DNA of 64,000 bases from Paenibacillus_S vulneris. GTDB lineage: Bacteria > Bacillota > Bacilli > Paenibacillales > NBRC-103111. The position numbers were made by a program, and so were the translations under genes. The stretch covers positions 186,001-250,000 of the forward strand of contig NZ_BAABJG010000015.1 of assembly GCF_039543185.1 (NCBI RefSeq), given 5' to 3'. Under the pieces are notes generated by a model. It saw only the letters and a list, made by a program, of their open reading frames with translations. It did no database searches and was not told the origin of the DNA. Shown here in pieces: positions 8,444 to 16,547 of this stretch (position 1 is the stretch's first letter; every line of letters starts with the position of its first letter).

Positions 8444-9172
8444 TTATCGAAGTAGATAGCCGCCGTCGGGATACAGAGTGCTTCCTGTTGTATAGCCATT
8501 GGTCATTAAATAGATGACGGTATGGGCAGCTTCCTCAGCATGACCTACCCGTCCGAGAAGATTCATTCCGGCATAGTCTTCATACGCTTGGTCTCTGACG
8601 GCTTGCTCCGCACCTTCCCAGTTGAAGGATGTGCGTATCGTTCCCGGTGAGATCACATTGACTCGAATCGGCGCCAATTCGACAGCTAGCGCTTTGCCGA
8701 GGCTCTCGATTGCGCCGTTGCAGGCTGCATAGGAGGCTCCATCGTCTAGCGGCCGCTGGCTGAACGCACCCGACATCAAGACTACAGAGCCTTTCTTGCT
8801 GATATAGGGGGCACCATATTTTACGGCAAAATATTGTGGCCAGAACTTGGCGTCAAAGCAGCTGCGGGCGACTTCAGGCTCTGATGTGACAGGTCCTCTA
8901 ACGTAGGAGGCGCCCGGCGTAAATAGATGATCAAAGCTTCCGATGGCTTCGAAAAAAGCTATCAGCTCCTCGTTATTCCGGTTGTCCAGCGAATGGATTT
9001 CGACGCCTGCGTTCCCGAGACGATTCCGGGCCTCCTCCAGCTTGGAACTGGAACGGCCTGCGAGTACAACATCTGCCCCGAGCTCTTTAGCTTGTTGGGC
9101 AGCGGCAAAGCCGATCCCCGAGCTTCCGCCGATAATAACGACTCTTTGCTGCTTTAATGTAGGGTATGTCAT
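8444..9172 (-). CDS. SDR-family oxidoreductase with altered active site
   Basis: A 242-residue Rossmann protein with the NAD(P) loop GGSSGIG near residue 15 and the usual late PGTIRT segment. The catalytic YxxxK is YAACN here, so the active Lys is an Asn. This is seen in a divergent SDR subgroup and makes the classic proton relay doubtful. AGAGGTGG lies 4 nt before the ATG. It is divergent from an HxlR gene over 190 bp, the standard layout for HxlR-controlled redox genes. A candidate promoter is TTGGCA, 17 bp, AATAAT on the minus strand. Confidence 0.85.
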   Translation of the reverse strand: MTYPTLKQQRVVIIGGSSGIGFAAAQQAKELGADVVLAGRSSSKLEEARNRLGNAGVEIHSLDNRNNEELIAFFEAIGSFDHLFTPGASYVRGPVTSEPEVARSCFDAKFWPQYFAVKYGAPYISKKGSVVLMSGAFSQRPLDDGASYAACNGAIESLGKALAVELAPIRVNVISPGTIRTSFNWEGAEQAVRDQAYEDYAGMNLLGRVGHAEEAAHTVIYLMTNGYTTGSTLYPDGGYLLR

Positions 9173-9362
9173 AGTACCACCTCTAAGTTAGGATTTTTGC
9201 TGCCTGGCTCTTATTATTCAACAGGAGCCAGATGCTGCCAAGTACACACTTTAGTCGTACTAGGTCCGAAAATTCGTACCAAAGGCTCCCAAAGGAATTG
9301 GGGAATTCATAGTGCAAAAAGGATACACAGCAGGTATCATAGAGTAGAGGTGAAGAGAAACG
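9173..9362. promoter_or_regulatory. Divergent SDR / HxlR control region
   Basis: Three GTAC tetramers (about 9240, 9256 and 9275) form imperfect inverted repeats, a pattern compatible with HxlR binding. TATCAT at 9335-9340 is a possible -10 for the HxlR gene, whose AGAGGTGA ribosome site precedes ATG 9363. Confidence 0.45.
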
Positions 9363-9701
9363 ATGAACCTGCAAGAACCCAGATTAAAAGGAGTTATTAC
9401 AACGCTCGACATGATCGGCGGCAAATGGAAGCCGCTTATTTTATTCATCTTGCTAGTAGACGGCACGAAGCGCTTCGGCGAGCTTCGCCGTCTGATTCCT
9501 GAAGTCTCCCAAGGTACTCTGGCAAAGCAGCTGCGAGAGCTTGAAGACGATCAGCTGATTCGACGTGTGGTGTACCAGGAGATACCGCCGAAGGTGGAAT
9601 ACAGCTTATCCGAGCATGGGAAAACCGTCTCCTCCGTGTTGGACAGCATGTGCAGCTGGGGGCGCAAGCATTTGGAGATGGTCGAAAATCAGCAAAAATA
9701 G
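9363..9701 (+). CDS. HxlR-family transcriptional regulator
   Basis: A 112-residue winged-helix protein with the HxlR signature IGGKWKPLILFIL, the recognition part VSQGTLAKQLRELE and the beta wing VVYQEIPPKVEYSL. No Cys is present in the N-terminal position used by thiol-sensing YodB/HxlR types, but one occurs near the C-terminus (MCSWG). It probably controls the divergent SDR gene in response to a reactive electrophile or similar signal. Confidence 0.9.
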   Translation: MNLQEPRLKGVITTLDMIGGKWKPLILFILLVDGTKRFGELRRLIPEVSQGTLAKQLRELEDDQLIRRVVYQEIPPKVEYSLSEHGKTVSSVLDSMCSWGRKHLEMVENQQK

Positions 9702-9810
9702 CATCGAAAAACGGTAGGTAGATTGAATATCAATTAATTACATTAATTATTTATAGTGTTAATTATGATAGATTGTTAATGAAGTTAACTAAATAAGAGT
9801 TTCTTTTTTC

Positions 9811-10203
9811 GTGTGGACGAACGATCGGCAGGAGCTGCTGCTGCAGCAGCGTTCAGACAACGGCCGGTGGGGATTGCCCGGAGGCTTTATGGAGCCGGGA
9901 GAATCGATAGAAGATACTGCCCGCCGCGAAGTGTGGGAGGAGACGGGATTGCGGCTTGGAGCGCTGGAGCATTTCGGCATTTATTCCAACGCGGAGAAGC
10001 ACTTTGCTAATGGCGACCAGACCTCGCTGGTTCAGGTCTTGTTTACTTGCAGGGATTTTCAAGGGAAACTGGTCGAAAGCAATCATGAAACACTGGACAA
10101 TCAATTTTTCCCGCTTCACGCGATTCCAAGCAATCTTTATACCGATCACCTGGTCTTTTTTGAGGATTTAGCTTCCGGCGGCAAGCCGCCTTTTGTTAGA
10201 TGA
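9811..10203 (+). CDS. NUDIX hydrolase, apparently missing its N-terminus
   Basis: Hydrolyses nucleoside diphosphates linked to another group. The Nudix box is intact (GGFMEPGESIEDTARREVWEETGL split over G at about residue 29 to L at about 52). Related proteins carry about 25 more residues before the ELLLQQRSDNG strand. Here the frame closes at 9790 and the upstream sequence is AT-rich and non-coding, and GTG 9811 has no convincing ribosome site. It may be a recent 5' truncation. It ends before a strong terminator. Confidence 0.65.
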   Translation: MWTNDRQELLLQQRSDNGRWGLPGGFMEPGESIEDTARREVWEETGLRLGALEHFGIYSNAEKHFANGDQTSLVQVLFTCRDFQGKLVESNHETLDNQFFPLHAIPSNLYTDHLVFFEDLASGGKPPFVR

Positions 10204-10263
10204 AGAGTGAAAAGTTCGCTTGCCGCAAACAATGTACTGTGTATGCTCAACCTATAAAATAAG

Positions 10264-10308
10264 AAAAGTGAGATGAGCCGACGAAATGTCGGACCACTCA
10301 CTTTTTTT
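10264..10308 (+). terminator. Terminator after the NUDIX gene
   Basis: AAAGTGAG (10265-10272) pairs with CTCACTTT (10297-10304), with an inner CCGAC/GTCGG helix, followed by a T run. Confidence 0.88.
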
Positions 10309-10410
10309 AATAAGCAAAAGTTGTAAATAACGATGTGCACCGCTATGTACCAAGAGCAGCTTCGTTCCAAGGCCTTAATTTGCCGGATTATGTTCTATAG
10401 TATAAGTTCG

Positions 10411-10659
10411 TCACTGCCTCCGGAATAGTTCGCCACAGTATGTGAATACGATGCTCATGACCTGTTGTTCATAAGCGTTTTTCACGTAGAAGCAGTGTCT
10501 TTTCCAATCCAGCATACGGGTAGCTGCATTCTTATCACCGGAAGCCGCTGCATGATAGACAAGATTTACTTCCTCGAGGTCTGGTATGGGCTGATGCTTT
10601 CTGTAAAAACCTACATTCTTGGATATTTCGTTTAAGTCATACGTCACGTCATTATACAC
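10411..10659 (-). CDS. Small protein of unknown function (82 aa)
   Basis: Not recognised. Acidic N-terminal half with PIPDLEEVNLVYHAAASGDKN, then a basic and aromatic stretch with one Cys in MSIVFTYCGELF. GTG start at 10659, weak ribosome site. It is divergent from another unknown small gene at 10805. No hydrophobic segment long enough for a membrane helix. Confidence 0.45.
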   Translation of the reverse strand: MYNDVTYDLNEISKNVGFYRKHQPIPDLEEVNLVYHAAASGDKNAATRMLDWKRHCFYVKNAYEQQVMSIVFTYCGELFRRQ

Positions 10660-10804
10660 CCCGTCAATGTCAAATAGTCGTCAGGTTAGGATGGGCATTC
10701 CTTTATTATAACGAAAGTACTCCTCATAGTCAGCCATTATAACGAATAAATTAGCATTGATATAGGAACATTAGTTCTCATATAATGAATGTGAGGTGAT
10801 TTTC

Positions 10805-11215
10805 ATGGAGCCTTCTGCACATGAGCTTCAATTAATGAGAGATTACATTTTGCTGCCAATCGCGATTACAATCATTAACACGAATCGCATAGAAATGGAA
10901 GCATCAACAGCTACTTTACGAAAGCTATACTCAGATACAGCCATGATTATGATCAGTCGGATGCGTGAGGAACTGTCCGCCGTAAGGAGGGAGCTGCAGG
11001 AACGGGACATTCTCATTAAGGATTCCGAGGAATACCAAGAGGGGGATTGCTCTTATTATCCCTATGCGCTGCGGGGTCATAAAGGCCAGCTGGCAATGAA
11101 CCGGGAAGTGATCCGAACGAGTGTGGTCGCCTGTATTCATCAGAACATAGCAGAGGTAGTTCATATGGTTGCACTACAACAGACATTGGATGCCTTTAAA
11201 ATAAATGCATATTAA
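10805..11215 (+). CDS. Hypothetical helical protein (about 136 aa)
   Basis: Not recognised. Predicted mostly helical, with a central charged segment (ISRMREELSAVRRELQERD) likely to form a coiled coil, and conserved-looking HQNIAEVVHMV near the end. GAGGTG at 10793-10798 lies 6 nt before ATG 10805, which is a better start than the GTG at 10796 inside that site. A terminator follows at 11288. Confidence 0.65.
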   Translation: MEPSAHELQLMRDYILLPIAITIINTNRIEMEASTATLRKLYSDTAMIMISRMREELSAVRRELQERDILIKDSEEYQEGDCSYYPYALRGHKGQLAMNREVIRTSVVACIHQNIAEVVHMVALQQTLDAFKINAY

Positions 11216-11287
11216 TGACGCCACCCACTGGTGCGATATATGATATCCCTCTACACGCCCCTATGAGAGCGCTATGCCATAATTTGT

Positions 11288-11322
11288 AAAGCCGATTTTC
11301 CTCGGAAGGAAGATCGGCTTTT
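11288..11322 (+). terminator. Terminator before the cyo operon
   Basis: AAAGCCGAT (11288-11296) and ATCGGCTTTT (11313-11322) form a stem ending in T. It closes the hypothetical gene's transcript. Confidence 0.8.
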
Positions 11323-11545
11323 CGATTTGAAGTGGAGCTTAGTGATTTAACGAGTCCGCTGTTGCTAATTTCATTAAGGGATGGGAAACTGCTGAAACTA
11401 TGTCCAAATGTTGTTCATTTCATTTCAAAACGTTGAACTTGGATGGTGGCATTGTGTTCTTGATCGGCTGGTGACAGTTCGGCTGTGCTCTTTTAAAGTG
11501 AAGCTTAATGCAAGCCATATTGTTATGAGGAGTTGAGACTTCAAC
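11323..11545 (+). other. Presumed promoter region of the cyo operon
   Basis: No gene seen. No convincing -35/-10 pair was found by eye. GAGGAG at 11527-11532 lies 13 nt before the cyoA start, longer than usual spacing. Confidence 0.3.
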
Positions 11546-12451
11546 ATGAATGCTTCCAAAATTGGGCGATGGATCGCGGCATTATCAATGCTACCCGTTG
11601 CACTGTTTGTCTTCACAGGCTGCTCCGATATCATCATACTCCATCCCAAGGGGCCGATCGCTGAACAGCAGCGGGATTTAATGTACATTACAACCGCATT
11701 ATGCCTGGTCGTCATCGTCCCGGTTCTTATTCTGACGGCCGTCATCCTGTGGCGTTACAGGGAGCGTAAGGAGAGAAAAGCGGCTTACTCGCCGAATTGG
11801 GCACACAGCACCAAGCTGGAGGTCATCTGGTGGGGGATTCCCATTATGATTATTCTCGCAATAGCCGTTATTACCGTCCAATCGACGTATGCTCTGGAGC
11901 CTTCCAAACCGTTAAAGTCCGATGTCAAGCCGATAACGGTGCAGGTGACGTCGCTGAACTGGAAATGGCTCTTTCAGTACCCCGAACAAGGTATCGCTAC
12001 GGTGAATGAGCTGACAATTCCACAAGGGGTGCCTATTCGTTTCGAGATCACGGCCGATTCCCCGATGAACTCCTTTTGGATCCCTCAGCTGGGAGGCCAA
12101 ATCTATGCTATGTCGGGAATGGCCATGACGCTTTACTTGCAGGCGGATGAACTGGGGACCTTCTGGGGCTCCGGGGCCAATTATACCGGCAAGGATTTTG
12201 CCAAAATGTATTTTGACGTTAATTCAGTAACACGTGAGCAGTTTGATGAGTGGGTAACAGGGATCAAGGCAGGTTCACCGGCTTTAACCTTGGATGGATA
12301 TCATGAATTGGCCAAGCCCTCCACTACGAAGGTGTTGACCTATTCCTCATTTCCCGAGGGACTGTTTCAAAACATTGTCACCAAATACGCCGCATCACAT
12401 CATCATGAAATGTCCGTGCAGGATACGAAATCAGTGCACGAGCATAAGTGA
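11546..12451 (+). CDS. cyoA: Cytochrome o/aa3-type quinol oxidase subunit II
   Basis: Membrane-anchored subunit of a terminal quinol oxidase. It has a lipoprotein signal with lipobox FTGC (Cys26), two transmembrane helices, then an extracytoplasmic cupredoxin domain starting near VTSLNWKWLFQYPEQGIATVNE. The CuA ligands of cytochrome c oxidases are absent (GTFWGSGANYTG at the site), the mark of a quinol oxidase. The pattern LDPKG-like HPKGPIAEQQ and ALEPSKPL resembles E. coli CyoA. First gene of cyoABCDE; 25 bp before cyoB. Confidence 0.93.
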   Translation: MNASKIGRWIAALSMLPVALFVFTGCSDIIILHPKGPIAEQQRDLMYITTALCLVVIVPVLILTAVILWRYRERKERKAAYSPNWAHSTKLEVIWWGIPIMIILAIAVITVQSTYALEPSKPLKSDVKPITVQVTSLNWKWLFQYPEQGIATVNELTIPQGVPIRFEITADSPMNSFWIPQLGGQIYAMSGMAMTLYLQADELGTFWGSGANYTGKDFAKMYFDVNSVTREQFDEWVTGIKAGSPALTLDGYHELAKPSTTKVLTYSSFPEGLFQNIVTKYAASHHHEMSVQDTKSVHEHK

Positions 12452-12476
12452 ACGGCAGGAAAGGAGATTGAGCTTC

Positions 12477-14459
12477 ATGCTGGATCCTACTAAAAGCCTC
12501 GCATCCCAATTTTTCGTAACCGGTGATCCTCTGATTTATGGTGCGGACGTAAGCATTATCCTTACTCTTGGTGCAATCTTGTTCGCGCTGACGTATTTCA
12601 AGAAATGGGGGTGGCTCTGGCGGGAATGGCTGACTACGGTCGACCACAAAAAAATCGGTATTTTGTATATTCTTTCCGCGTTTCTTATGCTGTTCCGCGG
12701 TGGAGTGGACGCATTGCTGATGCGAACGCAGCTCTCCATGCCGGACATGCCATTTTTGCAGCCTGATCATTATAATGAGATCTTCACGACGCACGGCGTC
12801 ATTATGATATTGTTCATGGCTATGCCCTTCATGTTCGGTCTGTTTAATGTGGTTATCCCGCTTCAGATCGGGGCTCGTGACGTTGCTTACCCGTTCCTGA
12901 ACGCACTCAGCTTCTGGCTGTTTTTCTCAGGGGCCATGCTGTTTAACCTGAGCTTTGTCATCGGAGGTTCGCCGGATGCGGGATGGCTTGCTTATCCGCC
13001 TTATTCCGAGCTGATGTACAATCCCGGTGTCGGGCAAGACTTCTATATATGGGGGATTCAGATTTCCGGGATCGGCAGTCTGATGACCGGCATCAATTTT
13101 ATCGTTACGATTCTGAAAATGCGGGCGCCGGGGATGAAGCTGATGAAAATGCCGATGTTCGCCTGGTCGGTGCTCTCCAGCTGCATTGCGATTATTTTCT
13201 CGTTCCCCATATTGACGGCGACGCTGGCGCTGCTGTTCCTGGACCGTTATGCCGGAGCGCACTTTTTTACGCTGGACGGCGGCGGCAACCCTATGATGTA
13301 CATTAACCTGATCTGGATGTGGGGACATCCCGAGGTATATATTATCGTATTGCCGGCTTTCGGTATTTTTTCCGAAGTGGTGGCGACGTTCTCCAAGAAA
13401 AAGCTGTTCGGCTACAATTCCATGGTATACGCCATGGTCATTATCAGTGTTTTGTCATTCCTGGTATGGGCGCATCATTTCTTTACAATGGGTTCCGGAG
13501 CCGACGTTAATGCCTTCTTCGCTTTGACAACCATGCTCATAGCCATACCGACCGGGGTAAAGGTGTTCAATTGGCTGTTCACCATGTTCCGTGGCAGGAT
13601 TACGTTCGAAGCTCCGATGCTATGGACAGCCGGTTTTATTCCATGCTTTGTTATAGGCGGTATGACAGGAGTCCTGCTGTCGGTTGCGCCAGCGGATTTT
13701 CAATACCATAACAGCTATTTTCTGATTGCGCATTTTCATCAAGTCATTATCGGCGGTGTCGTCTTCGGCTACTTTGCCGGCCTATATTACTGGTGGCCCA
13801 AAATGTTCGGCTTCAAGCTGAACGAGCGAATCGGCAGATGGGCATTCTGGTTCTGGAATATCGGCTTCTATATCTGTTTTATGCCCCAATATGTCCTGGG
13901 CTTGATGGGGATGACGCGCCGTGTCGTCACTTACAGCTGGGATAAAGGCTGGTGGGAGCTCAATCTGGTATCTACTATCGGCGCCGGTTTGATGGGGATT
14001 GCATTTCTGCTTCAGGTTTGGCAAATCGCCCACGGCGTCAAGCATTTCCGCCAGCATCTCGATACGACGGGAGATCCGTGGAACGCCCGTACGCTGGAGT
14101 GGTCGATTCCTTCACCTGCACCGCTGTATAACTTTGCCGTCATTCCGCAGGTGACCGAGATGGACGATTGGTGGGAAACAAAGCAGCGCAAAGGAAGAGA
14201 GGCAACTTTTAATGAGGCCGTTTCATTGGAGCCCATTCATATGCCTCGAAATTCCGGCATCCCGATCACCATGGCCGGCTTCTGGTTTGTGGCGGGGTTC
14301 GGCTTCGTCTTTCACTGGCTGTGGCTCATTATCCCAGGATTAGCAGGCGTTGCGATCTGCATGCTCGCCCATTCCTTTAACTACAATACCGATTATTACA
14401 TTCCGGTCGATGAAGTCAGTCGCACAGAAACGGCCATGAGGAGGGTGAACAGACAATGA
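12477..14459 (+). CDS. cyoB: Quinol oxidase subunit I (heme-copper catalytic subunit)
   Basis: Catalytic core with low-spin heme, high-spin heme and CuB; reduces O2 and pumps protons. Visible ligands and channels: FTTHGVIM (heme His), WGHPEVY (CuB His, channel Glu, cross-linked Tyr), AHHFFTMG (CuB His pair), HFHQVIIGG (heme His pair), TGVKVFNW (K-channel Lys), NVVIPLQIGARD (D-channel Asp). The quinone-site residues R, D and H (FRGGVDALLMR, DHYNE) are kept. Start ATG 12477 follows AAAGGAGA; about 660 residues, the normal length. The stop overlaps cyoC by 4 nt. Confidence 0.95.
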   Translation: MLDPTKSLASQFFVTGDPLIYGADVSIILTLGAILFALTYFKKWGWLWREWLTTVDHKKIGILYILSAFLMLFRGGVDALLMRTQLSMPDMPFLQPDHYNEIFTTHGVIMILFMAMPFMFGLFNVVIPLQIGARDVAYPFLNALSFWLFFSGAMLFNLSFVIGGSPDAGWLAYPPYSELMYNPGVGQDFYIWGIQISGIGSLMTGINFIVTILKMRAPGMKLMKMPMFAWSVLSSCIAIIFSFPILTATLALLFLDRYAGAHFFTLDGGGNPMMYINLIWMWGHPEVYIIVLPAFGIFSEVVATFSKKKLFGYNSMVYAMVIISVLSFLVWAHHFFTMGSGADVNAFFALTTMLIAIPTGVKVFNWLFTMFRGRITFEAPMLWTAGFIPCFVIGGMTGVLLSVAPADFQYHNSYFLIAHFHQVIIGGVVFGYFAGLYYWWPKMFGFKLNERIGRWAFWFWNIGFYICFMPQYVLGLMGMTRRVVTYSWDKGWWELNLVSTIGAGLMGIAFLLQVWQIAHGVKHFRQHLDTTGDPWNARTLEWSIPSPAPLYNFAVIPQVTEMDDWWETKQRKGREATFNEAVSLEPIHMPRNSGIPITMAGFWFVAGFGFVFHWLWLIIPGLAGVAICMLAHSFNYNTDYYIPVDEVSRTETAMRRVNRQ

Positions 14460-15067
14460 ATGCATCCCAACTGAGTCCAGCATCGGCGGCCGGGCACCAC
14501 GACCAACCTGATTTGGAAGAAATGCGAACGTTCGGTTTTTGGATCTACCTTATGACCGATATTATGATTTTCGGCACATTTTTTGCCACCTATATCGTTT
14601 TAAAAAACAATACCAACGGGGGACCAGGGCCGGCCGATTTATTCGAATTGGGCGGGGTCATCGTCAGCACATTGATTTTGTTAACCAGCAGCTATACCAG
14701 CGGATTGGCTGTATTGGCTATGAACCGAGGAAAAAAGCAGGCGTTGATCCGATGGCTCGGCGTAACGGCTGTGCTGGGAGCCCTGTTTGTTGGACTCGAG
14801 ATCCGTGAGTTTGCACAGTTTGTGCAAGAAGGCGCGACGATGGGGACAAGCGCTTTTCTATCGGCATTCTATACGCTGGTAGGCACTCATGGCTTGCATG
14901 TGACCCTTGGTCTTGTATGGATGGTTGCCATCATGATACAGCTAAGCAAGCAGGGGATTACGCCTGTCACCAAACGAAAGGTTCAAGTCATCAGTTTATT
15001 TTGGCATTTTTTGGATGTTGTATGGATCTTCGTATTTACTGTGGTTTATTTAATGGGGGTGAGCTAG
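14456..15067 (+). CDS. cyoC: Quinol oxidase subunit III
   Basis: A 203-residue protein with five transmembrane helices, the CyoC/QoxC length. Typical segments are FGFWIYLMTDIMIFGTFFA, THGLHVTLGLVWM and FWHFLDVVWIFVFTVVYL. It has an ATGA overlap with the cyoB stop, so it is translationally coupled, and cyoD starts right after it. Confidence 0.93.
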   Translation: MNASQLSPASAAGHHDQPDLEEMRTFGFWIYLMTDIMIFGTFFATYIVLKNNTNGGPGPADLFELGGVIVSTLILLTSSYTSGLAVLAMNRGKKQALIRWLGVTAVLGALFVGLEIREFAQFVQEGATMGTSAFLSAFYTLVGTHGLHVTLGLVWMVAIMIQLSKQGITPVTKRKVQVISLFWHFLDVVWIFVFTVVYLMGVS

Positions 15068-15068
15068 G

Positions 15069-15395
15069 TTGGAGAACATACATTCGGTTCCCTCAGGGGG
15101 CAAAGCTCATGGATCTGTTCAATCGTATACGATGGGGTTCGTCATGTCTCTTCTATTAACTGCGATTCCGGTAGCCATTGTTCTCGGAGGCTGGCTTACA
15201 GGAATAACCAAAGCAGTCGTATTAATGGCCGCCGGCACCCTGCAGCTGATTGTACAGCTATGGTTCTTCATGCATCTGCGGGATGAGAAGAAGCCGCGTT
15301 ATCAATTGATATCCTTATTGCTTGGGCTGGTGATCCTGATCGTCATTGTAGCGGGATCAATGTGGATCATGCTGTACAACATGGTGGCCGTATGA
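15069..15395 (+). CDS. cyoD: Quinol oxidase subunit IV
   Basis: A 108-residue protein with three transmembrane helices and the CyoD pattern HGSVQSYTMGFVMSLLLTAIP. Start is TTG 15069; GGGGGTGAG ends 5 nt before it and overlaps the end of cyoC. ATG starts further in would cut the conserved HGS region. Subunit IV assists CuB assembly. Its stop overlaps the cyoE start. Confidence 0.9.
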   Translation: MENIHSVPSGGKAHGSVQSYTMGFVMSLLLTAIPVAIVLGGWLTGITKAVVLMAAGTLQLIVQLWFFMHLRDEKKPRYQLISLLLGLVILIVIVAGSMWIMLYNMVAV

Positions 15396-16270
15396 GCAGG
15401 GCCGCTTCCATCCGGGATTGGGTCGAATTGACCAAGCCGCGTATCCTTCTATTAAATCTTATCGCCGCATTCGGGGGCTGCTGGATAGCCTCCCGATGGT
15501 CGGCGGACTGGAAGCTCTTGTTATGGATGCTGCTGGGAACTACGCTTACCATGGCTTCCTCTTGTGTATTGAACAATGTATGGGATTATAAGCTGGACCG
15601 AAAAATGGATCGGACGAGGGAACGGCCGCTTGCAACCGGAAGGATTCATCGTAAAAGCGCATTGGCTTATGGATTGGTGCTTGGGCTTGCCGGTGAAACC
15701 GTATTATTCGGAAAAGTCGGCGCCATTTGCGGCTGGCTCGGCCTTATCGGGATGTTCGTCTATGTGGTCATCTATACGATGTGGCTGAAGCGCACCTCCA
15801 CCTGGAGCACCTCGATCGGAGGGATATCCGGGGCGATGCCCCCAGTGATCGGGTATTGCGCTTATAGCCATACAATGGACATAGGAGCATTGCTGCTGTT
15901 TGCGCTCCTGTTTCTTTGGCAGCCGGCTCACTTCTGGTCCTTAGCCATTCGGCGCGTAGAAGAATACAGAGCAGCGGGATATCCTTTGCTGCCTGTTCGC
16001 AAAGGAATCAAGCGGACCAAGCTGCAGATGATCCCTTACGTGATTCTGCTGCTTCCGACCGTTCTGTTGATCTATGGACTCGGATATTCCGGTATCGTGT
16101 TCCTGATCATCGCCTTGCTTGCCAGCGGAGTATGGGGCTGGCACACGGTTCGCGGCATTACCGCTGTCAATGATGGCGCATGGGCGAGAACCAATTTTCT
16201 TCTCTCGGTCAATTACTTGATGATCGTATTCGTCGTGATGATGGCGGATACGCCGGGACGACCGTTTTAA
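15392..16270 (+). CDS. cyoE: Protoheme IX farnesyltransferase (heme O synthase)
   Basis: UbiA-family integral membrane prenyltransferase that adds a farnesyl group to heme B to give heme O for the oxidase. The two Asp-rich motifs are visible: NNVWDYKLDRKMDRT and the later RVEEYRAAGYPLLPV region. About 292 residues, eight or nine helices. The ATG at 15392 overlaps the cyoD stop and gives the usual N-terminus, so the in-frame extension to 15362 is unlikely to be used. A strong terminator follows. Confidence 0.93.
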   Translation: MSRAASIRDWVELTKPRILLLNLIAAFGGCWIASRWSADWKLLLWMLLGTTLTMASSCVLNNVWDYKLDRKMDRTRERPLATGRIHRKSALAYGLVLGLAGETVLFGKVGAICGWLGLIGMFVYVVIYTMWLKRTSTWSTSIGGISGAMPPVIGYCAYSHTMDIGALLLFALLFLWQPAHFWSLAIRRVEEYRAAGYPLLPVRKGIKRTKLQMIPYVILLLPTVLLIYGLGYSGIVFLIIALLASGVWGWHTVRGITAVNDGAWARTNFLLSVNYLMIVFVVMMADTPGRPF

Positions 16271-16284
16271 CTGCAAAGACGACA

Positions 16285-16318
16285 AAAAGGTTGGCATACA
16301 AGGAGATGCCAACCTTTT
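16285..16318 (+). terminator. Terminator of the cyo operon
   Basis: AAAAGGTTGGCAT and ATGCCAACCTTTT form a perfect 13-bp stem with an 8-nt loop. Confidence 0.93.
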
Positions 16319-16518
16319 GTTTTGAGAAGCCTGTTTATTCCGAGAAAATTTCTATATAAGGAAGAGGGGTGTACCTCGGAAGAGTTTACGTCCGCCTTTG
16401 AAAACCGTAAAAATACCACTTCATCTAATCAAATTTACGGATTTCAACAGCGGCTGTAGGGGTATGCCCCTCTTGAGTATAATAGAAATATTTCGAGCAA
16501 TACGGGTTTCTCAATTGA

Positions 16519-16543
16519 GGTTGGCAATATTGCCAGCCTTTTT
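16519..16543 (+). terminator. Second plus-strand terminator-like hairpin
   Basis: GGTTGGCAA and TTGCCAGCC pair around a tiny loop and run into five T. It reads in the plus direction although the next gene is on the minus strand. It may back up the cyo terminator or end an unmarked small RNA between 16340 and 16519; TATAAT at 16478 has no matching -35. Confidence 0.55.
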
Positions 16544-16547
16544 GTAT

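Noticed and set aside
12375..12476. In-frame upstream extension of cyoB
   Set aside because: It overlaps the end of cyoA; ATG 12477 has a good ribosome site and gives the family length.
16441..16500. TATAAT at 16478 as promoter of a small RNA
   Set aside because: No -35 at proper spacing and no extended -10; kept only as a remark at the downstream hairpin.
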